Made by a program: the position numbers and the translations under genes. 64,000 bases of DNA from Actinomycetota bacterium (GTDB lineage Bacteria; Actinomycetota; Acidimicrobiia; IMCC26256; PALSA-610). Below are positions 25,389-34,900 of the stretch, piece by piece (within the stretch, counting starts at the first letter, position 1; every line of letters starts with the position of its first letter). The DNA is taken from contig PLBO01000063.1 in assembly GCA_003134555.1 (NCBI GenBank), forward strand, positions 1-64,000, read 5' to 3'. Below the pieces are notes generated by a model. The model was not told the origin of the DNA, made no database searches, and saw only the letters and a list, made by a program, of their open reading frames with translations.

Positions 25389-26282
25389 CAGCGTGACGAC
25401 GTGGATCGACCACGCCGTGAAACCACCGTCGGGATCGACCCGCCACTGCGCGAAGGCCGGTGCACCGTTTGCGTTGATGCGGGCCAGCCGGGATCCGCGA
25501 CAATCGCGGCCCGGCCCGAGGAGCCAGGTGCGGTATTCGCCGGCGCCCTGCATCCAAAGCGGGTACGGCGGCATCTGCATCGTGGCATCTTCGTGCAGTA
25601 ACGACACGAGCGACTCGATGTCGAAGCGTTCGAACGCGTCGACGTAGCGCGCGAGCAGTTCTTGTTGGTCGTCGTCGACGGGCTGCGGCACCGTATGCGC
25701 GGTGACGTTGCGATCGGCGAGCGTCGTCCGGGCGCGCTGGAGCGCGCTGTTCACCGACACGACCGTCGTGTCGAGCAGTTCCGCGACCTCGTTCGCCTTC
25801 CACTTCAGCACTTCACGCAGGATCAGCACCGCCCGTTGCCGGGCCGGGAGATGTTGCAGCGCGGCGACGAACGCGAGCCGGACCGATTCGCGGATCTCCG
25901 CTTCCTCGGCCGGATCACACGCGGCGGGTGTGACGCGACGATCGGGGACGGGCCCGACCCACATGTTCTCGCCGGTGGGCGGTTCGACGGGCCCGTCGGC
26001 CCGACCGACGGCCATGATGTCGATCGGCAGCGCCCGCCGCCGGCGACCTTTCAACATGTCGAAGCACACGTTGCTCGCGATGCGATAGAGCCACGATCGC
26101 ACAGCGGCGCGACCTTCGAACCGGTCGAAGCTGCGCCACGCGCGCACCAACGTCTCCTGGACTGCGTCGTCGGCTTCGAACGCCGAACCGAGCATCCGGT
26201 AGCAGAACGCGGTCAACTCGGCTCGGTGCTGCTCGAAGCCGAGCTCGGCCGCGGCCGGATCGAGGCTCGTCGTGCCTGTCAT
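25302..26282 (-). CDS. SigG-type RNA polymerase sigma-70 factor (TIGR02960-like)
   Basis: 326-residue ECF-like sigma factor. Region 2 reads AFCYRMLGSAFEADDAVQET with RSWLYRIASNVCFDML, region 4 reads LPARQRAVLILREVLKWKAN with SVNSALQRARTTL, and the C-terminal ~120 residues form a SnoaL-like fold ending LFSLFDLPIHLDA. This matches the SigG/TIGR02960 family of actinobacteria, usually next to VOC or DUF899-type genes, as here. AAGGAGCGGCCGC precedes the ATG. It probably shares a transcript with the VOC gene 52 bp upstream. Its last 87 bp are antisense to the STAS gene. Confidence 0.94.
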   Translation of the reverse strand: MTGTTSLDPAAAELGFEQHRAELTAFCYRMLGSAFEADDAVQETLVRAWRSFDRFEGRAAVRSWLYRIASNVCFDMLKGRRRRALPIDIMAVGRADGPVEPPTGENMWVGPVPDRRVTPAACDPAEEAEIRESVRLAFVAALQHLPARQRAVLILREVLKWKANEVAELLDTTVVSVNSALQRARTTLADRNVTAHTVPQPVDDDQQELLARYVDAFERFDIESLVSLLHEDATMQMPPYPLWMQGAGEYRTWLLGPGRDCRGSRLARINANGAPAFAQWRVDPDGGFTAWSIHVVTLSAGAITAMDFFVDPNLFSLFDLPIHLDA

Positions 26283-26334
26283 GCGCGGCCGCTCCTTCGT
26301 TCTGCTGCCCGGTCGACCACCGTACCGAACGCCC

Positions 26335-27105
26335 TCAACTCCCGGCTACGAGCTTGAACCGCGCGCCGGTGGGATCGGTGGCCTGCGCCAAGCGTCCGTA
26401 CGGCGTGTCTCCCGCGGGTTGCACGATCGAACCACCGAGATCGACGATCCTCGCCAGCGCCTTGTCGGTGTCGTCGGCGCCGAAATAGATCGACCAGCTC
26501 GCCGGGGTTCCGGCGGGCAGGAAGGCGCTTGCGTCCATGATCCCGGCCTGTTGGTTTTCGCCTTCGCCGAGCGTCGTGTAGCGGAACTCGGGGCTGTCGC
26601 CCGCGACATGCGTGTCCCACTTGAAGACGTCGCGGTAGAACTTGACCGACGCGTCGTACGCGCGGGTGTGCAACTCGAACCAGCCGGGCGCGCCCGGCTC
26701 GGCGACGATGCCGAAGCCCTTGTGCAGGCCCGGCTGCCAGATCCCGATGGTGGCCTGACCGGGGTCGGTCACGAAAGCCATGATCCCGAGCTCCATGACC
26801 GGCATCGGTGGCACCACGACCTGACCGCCGTTGGCGGCCGCGGCGTCGACGGTCGCCTGGGCGTTCTCGCTGGCCAGGTACACCGACCATTGGTCGGGCA
26901 TCCCCGACTGGCCGTCGTTGCGCATCGCGCCCGCGACGGGTACGCCGTCCTTGGAGAAGTTGATGTAGCCGCCGTACTCCGGGCCGGCGTCTTCGGCCTT
27001 CCAGCCGAAGAGCTTGCCGTAGAAGGCCTTGCTCTTGTCGGGGTCGGAGGTCGACAGATCGATCCAACACGGGGCACCAATGGGGGCTACGTCACGTTGC
27101 GGCAC
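26335..27105 (-). CDS. VOC-family protein with two glyoxalase-fold domains
   Basis: 256 residues forming two tandem VOC domains (about 8-122 and 130-256). Domain 1 begins GAPCWIDLSTSDPDKSKAFY and domain 2 GWFELHTRAYDASVKFY; both have the paired beta-alpha-beta-beta-beta modules seen in mycothiol-dependent and hydroxylase-like VOC proteins of actinobacteria. Conserved Glu/His metal-ligand positions are not clearly complete, so catalysis is uncertain. The GTG start is fixed by AAGGAGC 8 bp upstream. It lies 52 bp before the SigG-type gene, the common arrangement for this sigma family. Confidence 0.9.
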   Translation of the reverse strand: MPQRDVAPIGAPCWIDLSTSDPDKSKAFYGKLFGWKAEDAGPEYGGYINFSKDGVPVAGAMRNDGQSGMPDQWSVYLASENAQATVDAAAANGGQVVVPPMPVMELGIMAFVTDPGQATIGIWQPGLHKGFGIVAEPGAPGWFELHTRAYDASVKFYRDVFKWDTHVAGDSPEFRYTTLGEGENQQAGIMDASAFLPAGTPASWSIYFGADDTDKALARIVDLGGSIVQPAGDTPYGRLAQATDPTGARFKLVAGS

Positions 27106-27292
27106 GGCTCGCTCCTTCGCGGAAGGTTCTCGGCGGTCCAACCTAAGACTTCCCGGAGGCCGGGAAATCATCGCCCGGGATCGGGTCGGGGTGGACCGAC
27201 CATCTAGTCGGCACCGGACGAGCGCATCCGTCCCGCGCGAGTGCTTGACTGGTACGAGCGTCCGCGACACGAATCAACTGGGGGTTCTCGCG

Positions 27293-27913
27293 ATGCCCGA
27301 CTTCATGCCGATGGTCCATGCGGAGCGCGCGTCGCTCGGCGAATTTCTCGACACGCTCTCGCCCGACCAGTGGACCGCGCCGACGTGGTGCGACCAGTGG
27401 AACGTGCAAGAGCTCGTCGCGCACCTCACTGCCGCGGGCAACATCACCGCGGGCCACTTCTTCGCCGGCTTCGTCAAGTCGGGGTTCAGCTTCGACAAGT
27501 TCGTCGACGGCGATCTGCGTAACTACTCGAGCGGAACGCCGGCCGACGTGAAGGCTCGCTACGACGAGATCATCACCAGCAACCGCAAACCGCCCGGTCC
27601 CGCGTACGTCGCGCTGGGCGAGGTGATGGTGCACGGCGAGGACATCCGCCGTGCTCTGGGCGCGCGCGGCGAACATTCGCCCGAGCACCTCGTGACGCTG
27701 GCCGAGCTCTACAAGAAGACGGGCGCGCCCTTGCGCGCGAAGAAGCGCGTCGTCGGCCTGAAGCTGCAAGCGACCGACGTCGACTGGGCGACCGGCGAGG
27801 GCCCCGAGGTGAAGGGCCCGTGCATGTCGTTGATCCTCGCGATGGTGGGCCGCACCGGGGCGCTCGCAGATTGCGACGGCGCCGGCGTCGAGACGCTCCG
27901 GGCGCGCGCGTGA
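27293..27913 (+). CDS. Maleylpyruvate isomerase/mycothiol-dependent DinB-like protein (TIGR03083 type)
   Basis: 206-residue protein of the DinB/MDMPI superfamily: a metal-dependent four-helix bundle. The segment FLDTLSPDQWTAPTWCDQWN with VQELVAHLTAAGN is the signature of the TIGR03083/maleylpyruvate isomerase N-terminal group, with His in VAHL and the later HGEDIRRALG at expected metal-ligand positions. Members use mycothiol or unknown thiols; the substrate here is unknown. GGGGG lies about 7 bp before the ATG. It stands alone on the + strand and converges with the DUF1697 gene, 13 bp apart. Confidence 0.88.
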   Translation: MPDFMPMVHAERASLGEFLDTLSPDQWTAPTWCDQWNVQELVAHLTAAGNITAGHFFAGFVKSGFSFDKFVDGDLRNYSSGTPADVKARYDEIITSNRKPPGPAYVALGEVMVHGEDIRRALGARGEHSPEHLVTLAELYKKTGAPLRAKKRVVGLKLQATDVDWATGEGPEVKGPCMSLILAMVGRTGALADCDGAGVETLRARA

Positions 27914-27926
27914 CGAACCCCTTCGA

Positions 27927-28454
27927 CTAAGTCTTCGTCCTCGCCAGCTCGAGCAGCGTCGTAACCGTCTTCCAGTTGCGGGTCGTTGCTCTCGCGGCGA
28001 ACCTGCGTTCGAAGAGGCCGTTGTTGAGCTTCGTCGTCCCATAGCCGTTCGGGCAGTGCAGGAACACCTCCCGGCCGTGCACCGCGAACTCGTCGGGTGC
28101 GAACGGCGCCGGGTCGATGGCTTCGACCTTCTTGGCGTCGGCCGCCGTCTCGAGGAACGTCACGTACGCCGCGGCGCCGAAGGGGTTGTGCTCCACCGCG
28201 GTCGCGAGCTCGGCCGGGGTTCGCAGGAGAATCGTGACCTCGAAACCGAACGCGCCGGCGATGGCCTTCTCGATCGCGGCGCGCACACGGGCCGGTGGTC
28301 CGGCCTTCGCGGTGAAGACGACGTTGCCACTCTGGATGTACGTCCGGACGTCGGTGTGCCCGAGCTCGTCGAACAGTGCGCGGAGATCGCTCATCGGGAT
28401 CTTGCGATTGCCCCCGACGTTGATGCCCCGCAGGAGCGCGATGTACGTGGGCAA
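27927..28454 (-). CDS. DUF1697 protein
   Basis: 175 residues of the DUF1697 family: YIALLRGINVGGNRKIPM at the N-terminus, then LFDELGHTDVRTYIQSGNVVF and the C-terminal GYGTTKLNNGLFERR with ATTRNWKTV. This family is widely distributed, small and soluble; function is unknown. It is the last gene of a run with a PLP lyase (4-bp gap) and a sugar kinase, so co-transcription is likely, though the family often stands alone and need not share their pathway. Confidence 0.93.
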   Translation of the reverse strand: MPTYIALLRGINVGGNRKIPMSDLRALFDELGHTDVRTYIQSGNVVFTAKAGPPARVRAAIEKAIAGAFGFEVTILLRTPAELATAVEHNPFGAAAYVTFLETAADAKKVEAIDPAPFAPDEFAVHGREVFLHCPNGYGTTKLNNGLFERRFAARATTRNWKTVTTLLELARTKT

Positions 28455-28458
28455 CGCG

Positions 28459-29853
28459 CTACGGCCTCGGCAGGCCCTGGTGCTTGTCGAGCATGTCTTC
28501 CATCACCGAGCGGATGAATTCGTCGGCCTCGGAGGTCATGCCCCCTTCGACACCGCCGTAGATCGCCGCGCTCATGGGCTTTTCGTCCTTGTGCTCGTGT
28601 GCGTACTGCACCGCGTCGGCCAGGTCGGTCGCGAACGTGTCGGCGAGTCCGTCTTGCGTCTGCGGTCGGGTCACCGCCATGTGGATTGCATTCGGGTACT
28701 GCTGGCCGTTGAACCGCCAACCCTTCGTACGCATGAAGTCGTTGACGTGGTAGATGTCGAACTCGTCACTCGTGAAGCTGAAGCAGAAGGTCGGCGCTCC
28801 GAGGATGCGGAGCTCGGGGTGCGAGTGCACTGCGTCCTGCATCTTGAAGGCAGTCTCGAAGATGGCGCGCGCGTACTTCATGTAGCCGTCGCGACCCATG
28901 CTGACGAGCGACGCCCATGTGGACGCAAGGATCCCGCCCGAGCGCGAGCCTTCGATGCCGGGCGACGCGTATTTGCCGCCGCTCCAGTCGGTCAACAAGA
29001 AGTACTGGCTGTTGCGCAGCGCCTTGTCGCGGAACGCGAGGACCGACGCGCCCTTCAGCCCATAGCCGTACTTGTGGGTGTCGGCCGAGATGCTCGTGAC
29101 GCCCGGAACGCGAAAGTCGAACACGGGGATGTTGGGGTATCCGAGCTCCTGGCCCCACGGCAGGATGAATCCGCCGAGGCAACCGTCGACGTGCAGGCCG
29201 ACGCCGCGCTCGAGCGCGAGGTCGGCCATCGCGGCGATCGGGTCGATCGTGCCGTAGCCGTAGTTGCACGCGGAGCCGACCATCGCGATGGTGTTCTCGT
29301 CGACCAGCTTCGCGATCGCGTCGAGATCGGCCGTCATGGTCTCGGAATCGATCGGCGCGCGCCTGCATTCGACCCCGAGCAGGTGGCAAGCCTTGTCGAA
29401 CGCGGGATGCGCGGTTTCGGGCTTGACGAAGTTCGGCCGCTCGACGCCGCGTTCGTTGCGCGCCCATTCGCGGTACGCGAGCACCGCGTGGAGGATGCTG
29501 CCGCTGCCGCCCGACGTGACCAGTCCGGCCGGTTCGCTGCCGGTAATGGCGTCGGCGTGGAGCATGTCGAGGGTCATGGCGATGATCTCGCCTTCGAACT
29601 TCGTCATGCTCGGGCACATGTCGCGCTGGAGGGCGTTCATGTGCGCGAAGAGCTCGAACGCGCGCCCGAGGAACTCGTAGTGCGTGTGGTCGCCGCAGTA
29701 CATCGTCCCCGAGCACTTGCCCGTCTCCCACGTCTTGTCCTCGTCGTGGGCGAACGCCTCGAGCTCGGCGATGATCGAGTCGCGTGAGCGTCCTTCGGAC
29801 GGCATGCCACGCAGCACGTCGTGGGTGGTGGCGTAGGGGTAGGACGAGCTCAT
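28459..29853 (-). CDS. PLP-dependent group II decarboxylase / sphingosine-1-phosphate lyase-like protein
   Basis: 464-residue fold type I PLP enzyme. The cofactor lysine is Lys261 in SADTHKYGYGLKG, Asp223 (LHVDGCLGG) binds the pyridine nitrogen, His149 (TAHPAFDK) stacks on the ring and TSGGSGSI (113-120) holds the phosphate. The layout, with an N-terminal KCSGTMYCGD segment, resembles sphingosine-1-phosphate lyase and the related glutamate/tyrosine decarboxylase group more than classical GadB. The upstream gene is a carbohydrate kinase whose stop overlaps this start by 4 bp, so a phosphorylated amino alcohol or amino sugar might be the substrate (inference). Confidence 0.88.
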   Translation of the reverse strand: MSSSYPYATTHDVLRGMPSEGRSRDSIIAELEAFAHDEDKTWETGKCSGTMYCGDHTHYEFLGRAFELFAHMNALQRDMCPSMTKFEGEIIAMTLDMLHADAITGSEPAGLVTSGGSGSILHAVLAYREWARNERGVERPNFVKPETAHPAFDKACHLLGVECRRAPIDSETMTADLDAIAKLVDENTIAMVGSACNYGYGTIDPIAAMADLALERGVGLHVDGCLGGFILPWGQELGYPNIPVFDFRVPGVTSISADTHKYGYGLKGASVLAFRDKALRNSQYFLLTDWSGGKYASPGIEGSRSGGILASTWASLVSMGRDGYMKYARAIFETAFKMQDAVHSHPELRILGAPTFCFSFTSDEFDIYHVNDFMRTKGWRFNGQQYPNAIHMAVTRPQTQDGLADTFATDLADAVQYAHEHKDEKPMSAAIYGGVEGGMTSEADEFIRSVMEDMLDKHQGLPRP

Positions 29854-31385
29854 GAAAGTGCCTCACTGATCGGGAGGAGAGCAGAGTACGCAGCCTCGAA
29901 CTGTTCGTGTCTATCGGTGAAGAGGCCGCGATGCTCCGGGTCGGGTTCGAAGCGACGCGCGCCTGACGTCGGCTCCCGGTCGAGGTCGGCGCGCGACCGG
30001 GCGCCGGAGCGCTGCAACGCGAGGAGCGCGGTGGCGCGTGCGATCGCGACGTCGGGGGCGGAGAGCGCGATCACCGGCCGGTCGAGGACGTCGGCGAGAA
30101 CCTGGCACCATGCAACGGATCGGGCCGCGCCGCCGACCAGGGCAATCTCGTGGATCGGCCGGCGGCTGAAGGCCTCGACCGGGGGCACGAGCGCGCGGAG
30201 GTTGTGCGCGATTCCTTCGACGACGGCTCGCGTGAGATCACGTCGGGTCGTCTCGAGCGACATGTTCACGAAGCCGCCGCGCATCGCGTTGCCGCCCTGC
30301 GGCGCGCTCGCACCGCCGAGCCAGGGCAGGAACATGACGCCGCCCGCGCCGGCGTGAGTGGCGCGCAGCGCGTCGTCGAGCGCGGCGAACGGGTCGGCGG
30401 CGCCGTGATCGCCGAGCTCGTCGACCGCGTAGAAGAGATTGCGCAGCACGTGCTCCAGGAGCTTGCCGCCGAGGCCGTTCTCGGCGCACACGACGTACCG
30501 GTCGGGGTACGGGCCGGGCATCGAGAAGATCTGGTGCTCGAGGTCGACCCGGAACGCGTCGACCTCGTCGACCAGGACACTCGTGGTCCCGATCGAGATG
30601 CCGGCGCGCCCGGGCGCGAACGCGGCGGTCGCGACCGCGGCGGTCGCGGTGTCGTTCGTTCCCGCGTACACGGTCGCCGACTCGCTGAGGCCGAGCTCGC
30701 GCGCGACTCCCGGCAACAGCGAACCGACCGCGCTGTCGATCGGGACGAGCGGCGGCAAGCGGGTGGTGTCGACGCCCGCGAGCTTCACCAGCACGTCGTC
30801 GTACTCGAGAGAGTCGAGTGTGCGGTTGTCGCAGAGTTGATACATGTACGTGCTGTGCCGGCTCGCGGTGATGCGCCCCGTGAGCCGTGCGGTCACGTAG
30901 TCCATGGCTTCGACGTATGCCGCGGTGCGTTCGTGCACTTCGGGCCGGACTTCCTGCAGGTAGAGAATGTGCGCGAGTGACAGGCCGCCGCCGACGGGCG
31001 GTATCCCGTGGCGCTCGACGAAGGTGAAGAACGCGTTCTCGTCGCGCGTCATGATCTCGATGCAGTGATCGGTTCCCCGCTGGTCCTGCCACATCAACAT
31101 CGGAGTCAGCGGCCGGGCCTGCGCGTCGATCGGGACTATGGAGGAGTACTGGCTGCACACCCCGATCGCGTGCACGTCGCGGGCGTCGTTCGGATGGGCC
31201 GCGGTCACCTCGCGGACGGCGTCGATCAGCGACGACCACATCGTGTCGGCGTCCTGCTCCGCGAGCTCACCGGCGCGGGTCATGGGCAGCGGTCGCTGCG
31301 CACTCCCGGCCGTGCTGCCGTCGCCCCGCACGAGCGCGACCTTCACGTTGGTGGTGCCGACGTCGATCCCCAGCGCGTTCGCCAT
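29850..31385 (-). CDS. FGGY-family carbohydrate kinase
   Basis: 511-residue sugar kinase of the xylulokinase/gluconokinase family. Phosphate 1 motif LGIDVGTTNVKVAL is at the N-terminus, the MWQDQRG substrate loop near 110, AGTNDTATAAVAT and ISIGTTSVL in domain II, and the adenosine motif LVGGAARSVAWCQVL near 420. Catalytic Asp is in AGTNDTAT or DQR by family analogy. Length is normal. ATG 31385 was chosen because upstream in-frame codons have no family match. Its stop overlaps the PLP-lyase start as ATGA, and a MarR gene lies divergently 75 bp away, which may control both directions. Confidence 0.92.
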   Translation of the reverse strand: MANALGIDVGTTNVKVALVRGDGSTAGSAQRPLPMTRAGELAEQDADTMWSSLIDAVREVTAAHPNDARDVHAIGVCSQYSSIVPIDAQARPLTPMLMWQDQRGTDHCIEIMTRDENAFFTFVERHGIPPVGGGLSLAHILYLQEVRPEVHERTAAYVEAMDYVTARLTGRITASRHSTYMYQLCDNRTLDSLEYDDVLVKLAGVDTTRLPPLVPIDSAVGSLLPGVARELGLSESATVYAGTNDTATAAVATAAFAPGRAGISIGTTSVLVDEVDAFRVDLEHQIFSMPGPYPDRYVVCAENGLGGKLLEHVLRNLFYAVDELGDHGAADPFAALDDALRATHAGAGGVMFLPWLGGASAPQGGNAMRGGFVNMSLETTRRDLTRAVVEGIAHNLRALVPPVEAFSRRPIHEIALVGGAARSVAWCQVLADVLDRPVIALSAPDVAIARATALLALQRSGARSRADLDREPTSGARRFEPDPEHRGLFTDRHEQFEAAYSALLPISEALS

Positions 31386-31420
31386 CTCCGGAATCATGCC
31401 GGTCCCGGGTGGCCTTCCGT

Positions 31421-31441
31421 AAATAGTTCGACTCTCTAATG
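31421..31441. promoter_or_regulatory. AT-rich divergent control region between kinase and MarR genes
   Basis: The 75-bp gap between the kinase start and the MarR start contains one AT-rich run, aaatagttcgactctctaat, unusual for this sequence. MarR proteins typically bind such sites in their own divergent promoter. Only a weak inverted symmetry is seen, so the operator assignment is tentative. Confidence 0.3.
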
Positions 31442-31460
31442 GTTCGGTACCCTGGCGAGC

Positions 31461-31922
31461 GTGGTCGAACGTGCCGACGATCTTCCCCGAGCCGCCCGGG
31501 CCCTGACGCTCGCGGCCCGAGCCATGGAGCGCGCCGCGGCCGCGCGCGATCTCACGCTCGCGCAGTTCCGGGTGCTCGCGCTGATCGCCGCCGGAGACGA
31601 ACGCTCCTCGCTGCTGGCGGAACGGCTCGCGGTCGCGAAGCCCACGATCACCGCGGTCGTCGACGGCCTGGTCGACCGCGGGCTCGTCGCGCGCGAGGCC
31701 GTCGCCGGCGACCGCAGGTCGATCCGCGTCGCGCTCACTCCGGGCGGCGTCGCTGCGCTTCGTGCGGCCGAACAGGAGATGAGCGAGACCCTGAGTCGGA
31801 TCTTCGAGCACGCCCGCGAACGAGACGCGCTGCTCGGCGCGCTGCTCGATCTCGACGACGCGCTCGCGCTGCGCATGGAGGCGCGTTTGCGGGGAGAGCG
31901 TGGTCACGAGGTGCCGACGTGA
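31461..31922 (+). CDS. MarR-family transcriptional regulator
   Basis: 153-residue winged-helix repressor. The helix-turn-helix is at about 50-75 (SLLAERLAVAKPTITAVVDG), the beta wing has DRRSIRVALTPGG, and long terminal helices form the dimer. The start is GTG. The stop overlaps the exporter start as GTGA, so the regulator and transporter are translationally coupled, the classic layout for MarR repressors of drug exporters. It may sense a substrate of the exporter (inference). Confidence 0.93.
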   Translation: MVERADDLPRAARALTLAARAMERAAAARDLTLAQFRVLALIAAGDERSSLLAERLAVAKPTITAVVDGLVDRGLVAREAVAGDRRSIRVALTPGGVAALRAAEQEMSETLSRIFEHARERDALLGALLDLDDALALRMEARLRGERGHEVPT

Positions 31923-34900
31923 AGCCGCACAAGGTGAAGAAGCAAGGCTGGATTCGTCGCCTGGTCGGCTACATGAAGCCGCACAAGAAGAACGCGTACA
32001 TCGCGTTCGGGGTCGCGATCGGCGGTCAGCTCATCCAGTCGTTGCTCCCGGCGGTGCAGAAGGTCGTCATCGACGACGTCATCACCCACCACAACAAGCC
32101 GCTGGCGCCCTGGCTGGCGTTGATGATCGTCATGGGTGTGCTGACGTTCGTCTTCGCGTACAACCGTCGGTTCCGCGGCGGGCGCATCGCGCTCGACGTG
32201 CAGCACGATCTGCGGACCGCGATCTTCCGGCAGCTGCAGCGGCTCGACTTTGCCCGCCACGACGAGATGTCGACCGGTCAGCTCGTGAGCCGCGCGTCCT
32301 CCGACGTCGCATTGATCCAGGGCTTCCTCCAGTTCCTCCCGATCGGTGTGGCGAACGTCCTGCTGTTCATCGTCTCGTTGACCGTGATGTTCGTGTTGTC
32401 GGTACCACTGGCGTTCGTGATGCTCGCGGTCGCTCCGCTGTTGCTCGTCACGGCGATGAAGTTGAGAACGTCGGTCTTCCCCGCGAGCTGGGACGCGCAG
32501 CAGAAGGCGGGCGACGTCGCCAACGTCGTCGAGGAGGACGTCACCGGAGTGCGGGTCGTGAAGGGCTTCGGTCAGGAGGGCCGCGAGCTCGAACGCCTGG
32601 CCGACCGGTCGGAGTCGATGTTCGCGTCGCGCGTACGCCTGGTGAACATCCAGGCCCGGCTCCAACCCGCGATGCAGACCATTCCGGCCTTCGGCCAGGT
32701 CGCGGTGCTCGCGCTCGGCGGGTGGCTCGCGCTGCACCACCACATCACGTACGGAACGTTCTTCGCGTTCGCGTCGTACATGCTGCTCATCACGCCGCCC
32801 GTGCGCCAGCTCGCCGCGATCCTCACAGTCGGCCAGCTCGCCCGAGCCGGGGCCGAGCGCATCTACGACCTGCTCGACTCGACCCCGCTCGTCCAGGATC
32901 ATCCCGATGCGCGCGAACTGCACGTCGAGCGCGGCGCGATCTCGTTCGACCACGTGACCTTCGGCTACACGTCGACACAACCGGTGTTGCGCGATTTCAC
33001 CCTGCACGTCGCGCCCGGCGAGACGGTCGCGCTCGTAGGCGGGTCGGGCTCGGGAAAGTCGACCGTCGGACTGTTGTTACCCCGGTTCTACGACGTGCAC
33101 GCGGGCGCGGTGACGATCGACGGCGTCGACGTGCGCGACGCCACGTTGCAATCGCTGCGACGCAGCATCGGCGTGGTGTTCGAGGACTCGTTCCTCTTCT
33201 CCGACTCGATCACCGCGAACATCGCGTTCGGCCGTCCCGACGCGACACCGGCCGAAGTCGAGACCGCGGCGCGCGCGGCCGAGGCGCACGAGTTCATCAT
33301 GCAGCTTCCGTTCGGCTACGACACCGTTGTCGGCGAGCAGGGTCTGACCCTCTCGGGGGGTCAGCGCCAGCGCGTGGCTCTGGCGCGGGCGCTGCTCTCC
33401 GATCCCGAGATCCTGCTCCTCGACGACGCGACCTCGTCGGTCGACGCCCGCATCGAGGAGGAGATCCATGCAACCCTGCGCCGGATCGCGAGCACGCGCA
33501 CCACGTTGCTCATCGCGCACCGTCGCTCGACGTTGTCGCTCGCCGATCGGATCGTCGTCGTCGACAAGGGTCAGGTCGTCGACGCGGGAACGAACGAGGA
33601 GCTGACCGCGCGCTGTCCGCTCTACCGGATGCTCCTGTCGGGTCCGGGCGACGACGCGGAAGGCATCGACGCCGTCGAGGAACGCGTCGAGGACGACACG
33701 CGCGTCGACGGGATAACGCCGTCGGCGTGGCGCGGCCTCGAGGACGAGGAGCTCCGGAGTGTGCTGATCGCCGATCGCACGCGTACTGCGAGCCCGGCCG
33801 CGATGCGTTTCGGAGGTCCGACCGGAGGTGGCGGTGGCGGCGCGGCCGGAGGCGCGGCATGGGGCGGCGCGCTCGCGCCGACACCGGAGCTGCTCGCCCG
33901 GGTCGACGCGCTCGAACCTGCCGACTCGGATCCGCACGTCGACGTGGCGTTCGAAGCAGTGCCCGCGCCCGACTTCTCGTTCCTCGGATTCCTGCGGCGC
34001 TACCGCGGGTGGTTGCTCGTCGGGATGTTCCTCGTCGCGCTCGACGCGCTGTGCACGCTCGCGGGCCCGTTGCTCGTGCGGTACGGCCTCGACAACGGCG
34101 TCGCGAAGAATTCACCCGGCGCGCTGTGGCTCGCGACGTTCGTGTTCCTCGCGATCACGCTGTTCGATTGGTGGGTGATGTGGGGCGAGGCGCGCGTGAT
34201 GGGCCGTACCTCCGAGCGCCTGTTGCACGCGCTCCGGATCAAGGTGTTCGCACACCTGCAACGCCTCGGCGTCGACTACTACGAGAACGAGATGGCCGGC
34301 CGGATCATGACGCGGATGACGACCGACATCGACGCGCTGTCTCAGCTATTGCAGAACGGTCTCGTCAACGCGCTCGTCAATCTCGTGACGTTCGTCGGTG
34401 TGGGCGTCGCGCTCTCAATCATGAATCCGCGCCTCGCGTTGGTGAGCGCCGGAATCCTGCCGCCGCTCTTCATCGCCACGGTGTGGTTCCGCAACCAGTC
34501 GAGCAAGGCGTACGAGGCGGCCCGTGAGCGGATAGCGGCCGTGAACGCGAATCTGCAGGAGGGCCTTTCCGGCGTCCGCGTGTCGCAGGCCTTCGTCCGG
34601 GAGGAACACAACCAGGCGCAGTTCGAGGAGGTCGCCGGCGGTTACCGGGACGCGCGGGTGCGGGCCCAACGATTGGTGGCGATCTACTTTCCTTTCGTCG
34701 ATTTCCTCTCCGACATCGCGGTCTGCCTCGTGCTCGGCGCGGGCAGCGTGCTCGTCGCGCAGCACTCGCTCTCGGTCGGCGCCCTCATCGCGTTCCTCTT
34801 GTACCTGAACCTGTTCTTCGCGCCGATCCAGCAGCTGTCCCAGGTCTTCGACTCGTACCAGCAAGCGCGAGTCGCGATCTCGCGGATCACCGAGCTGCTG

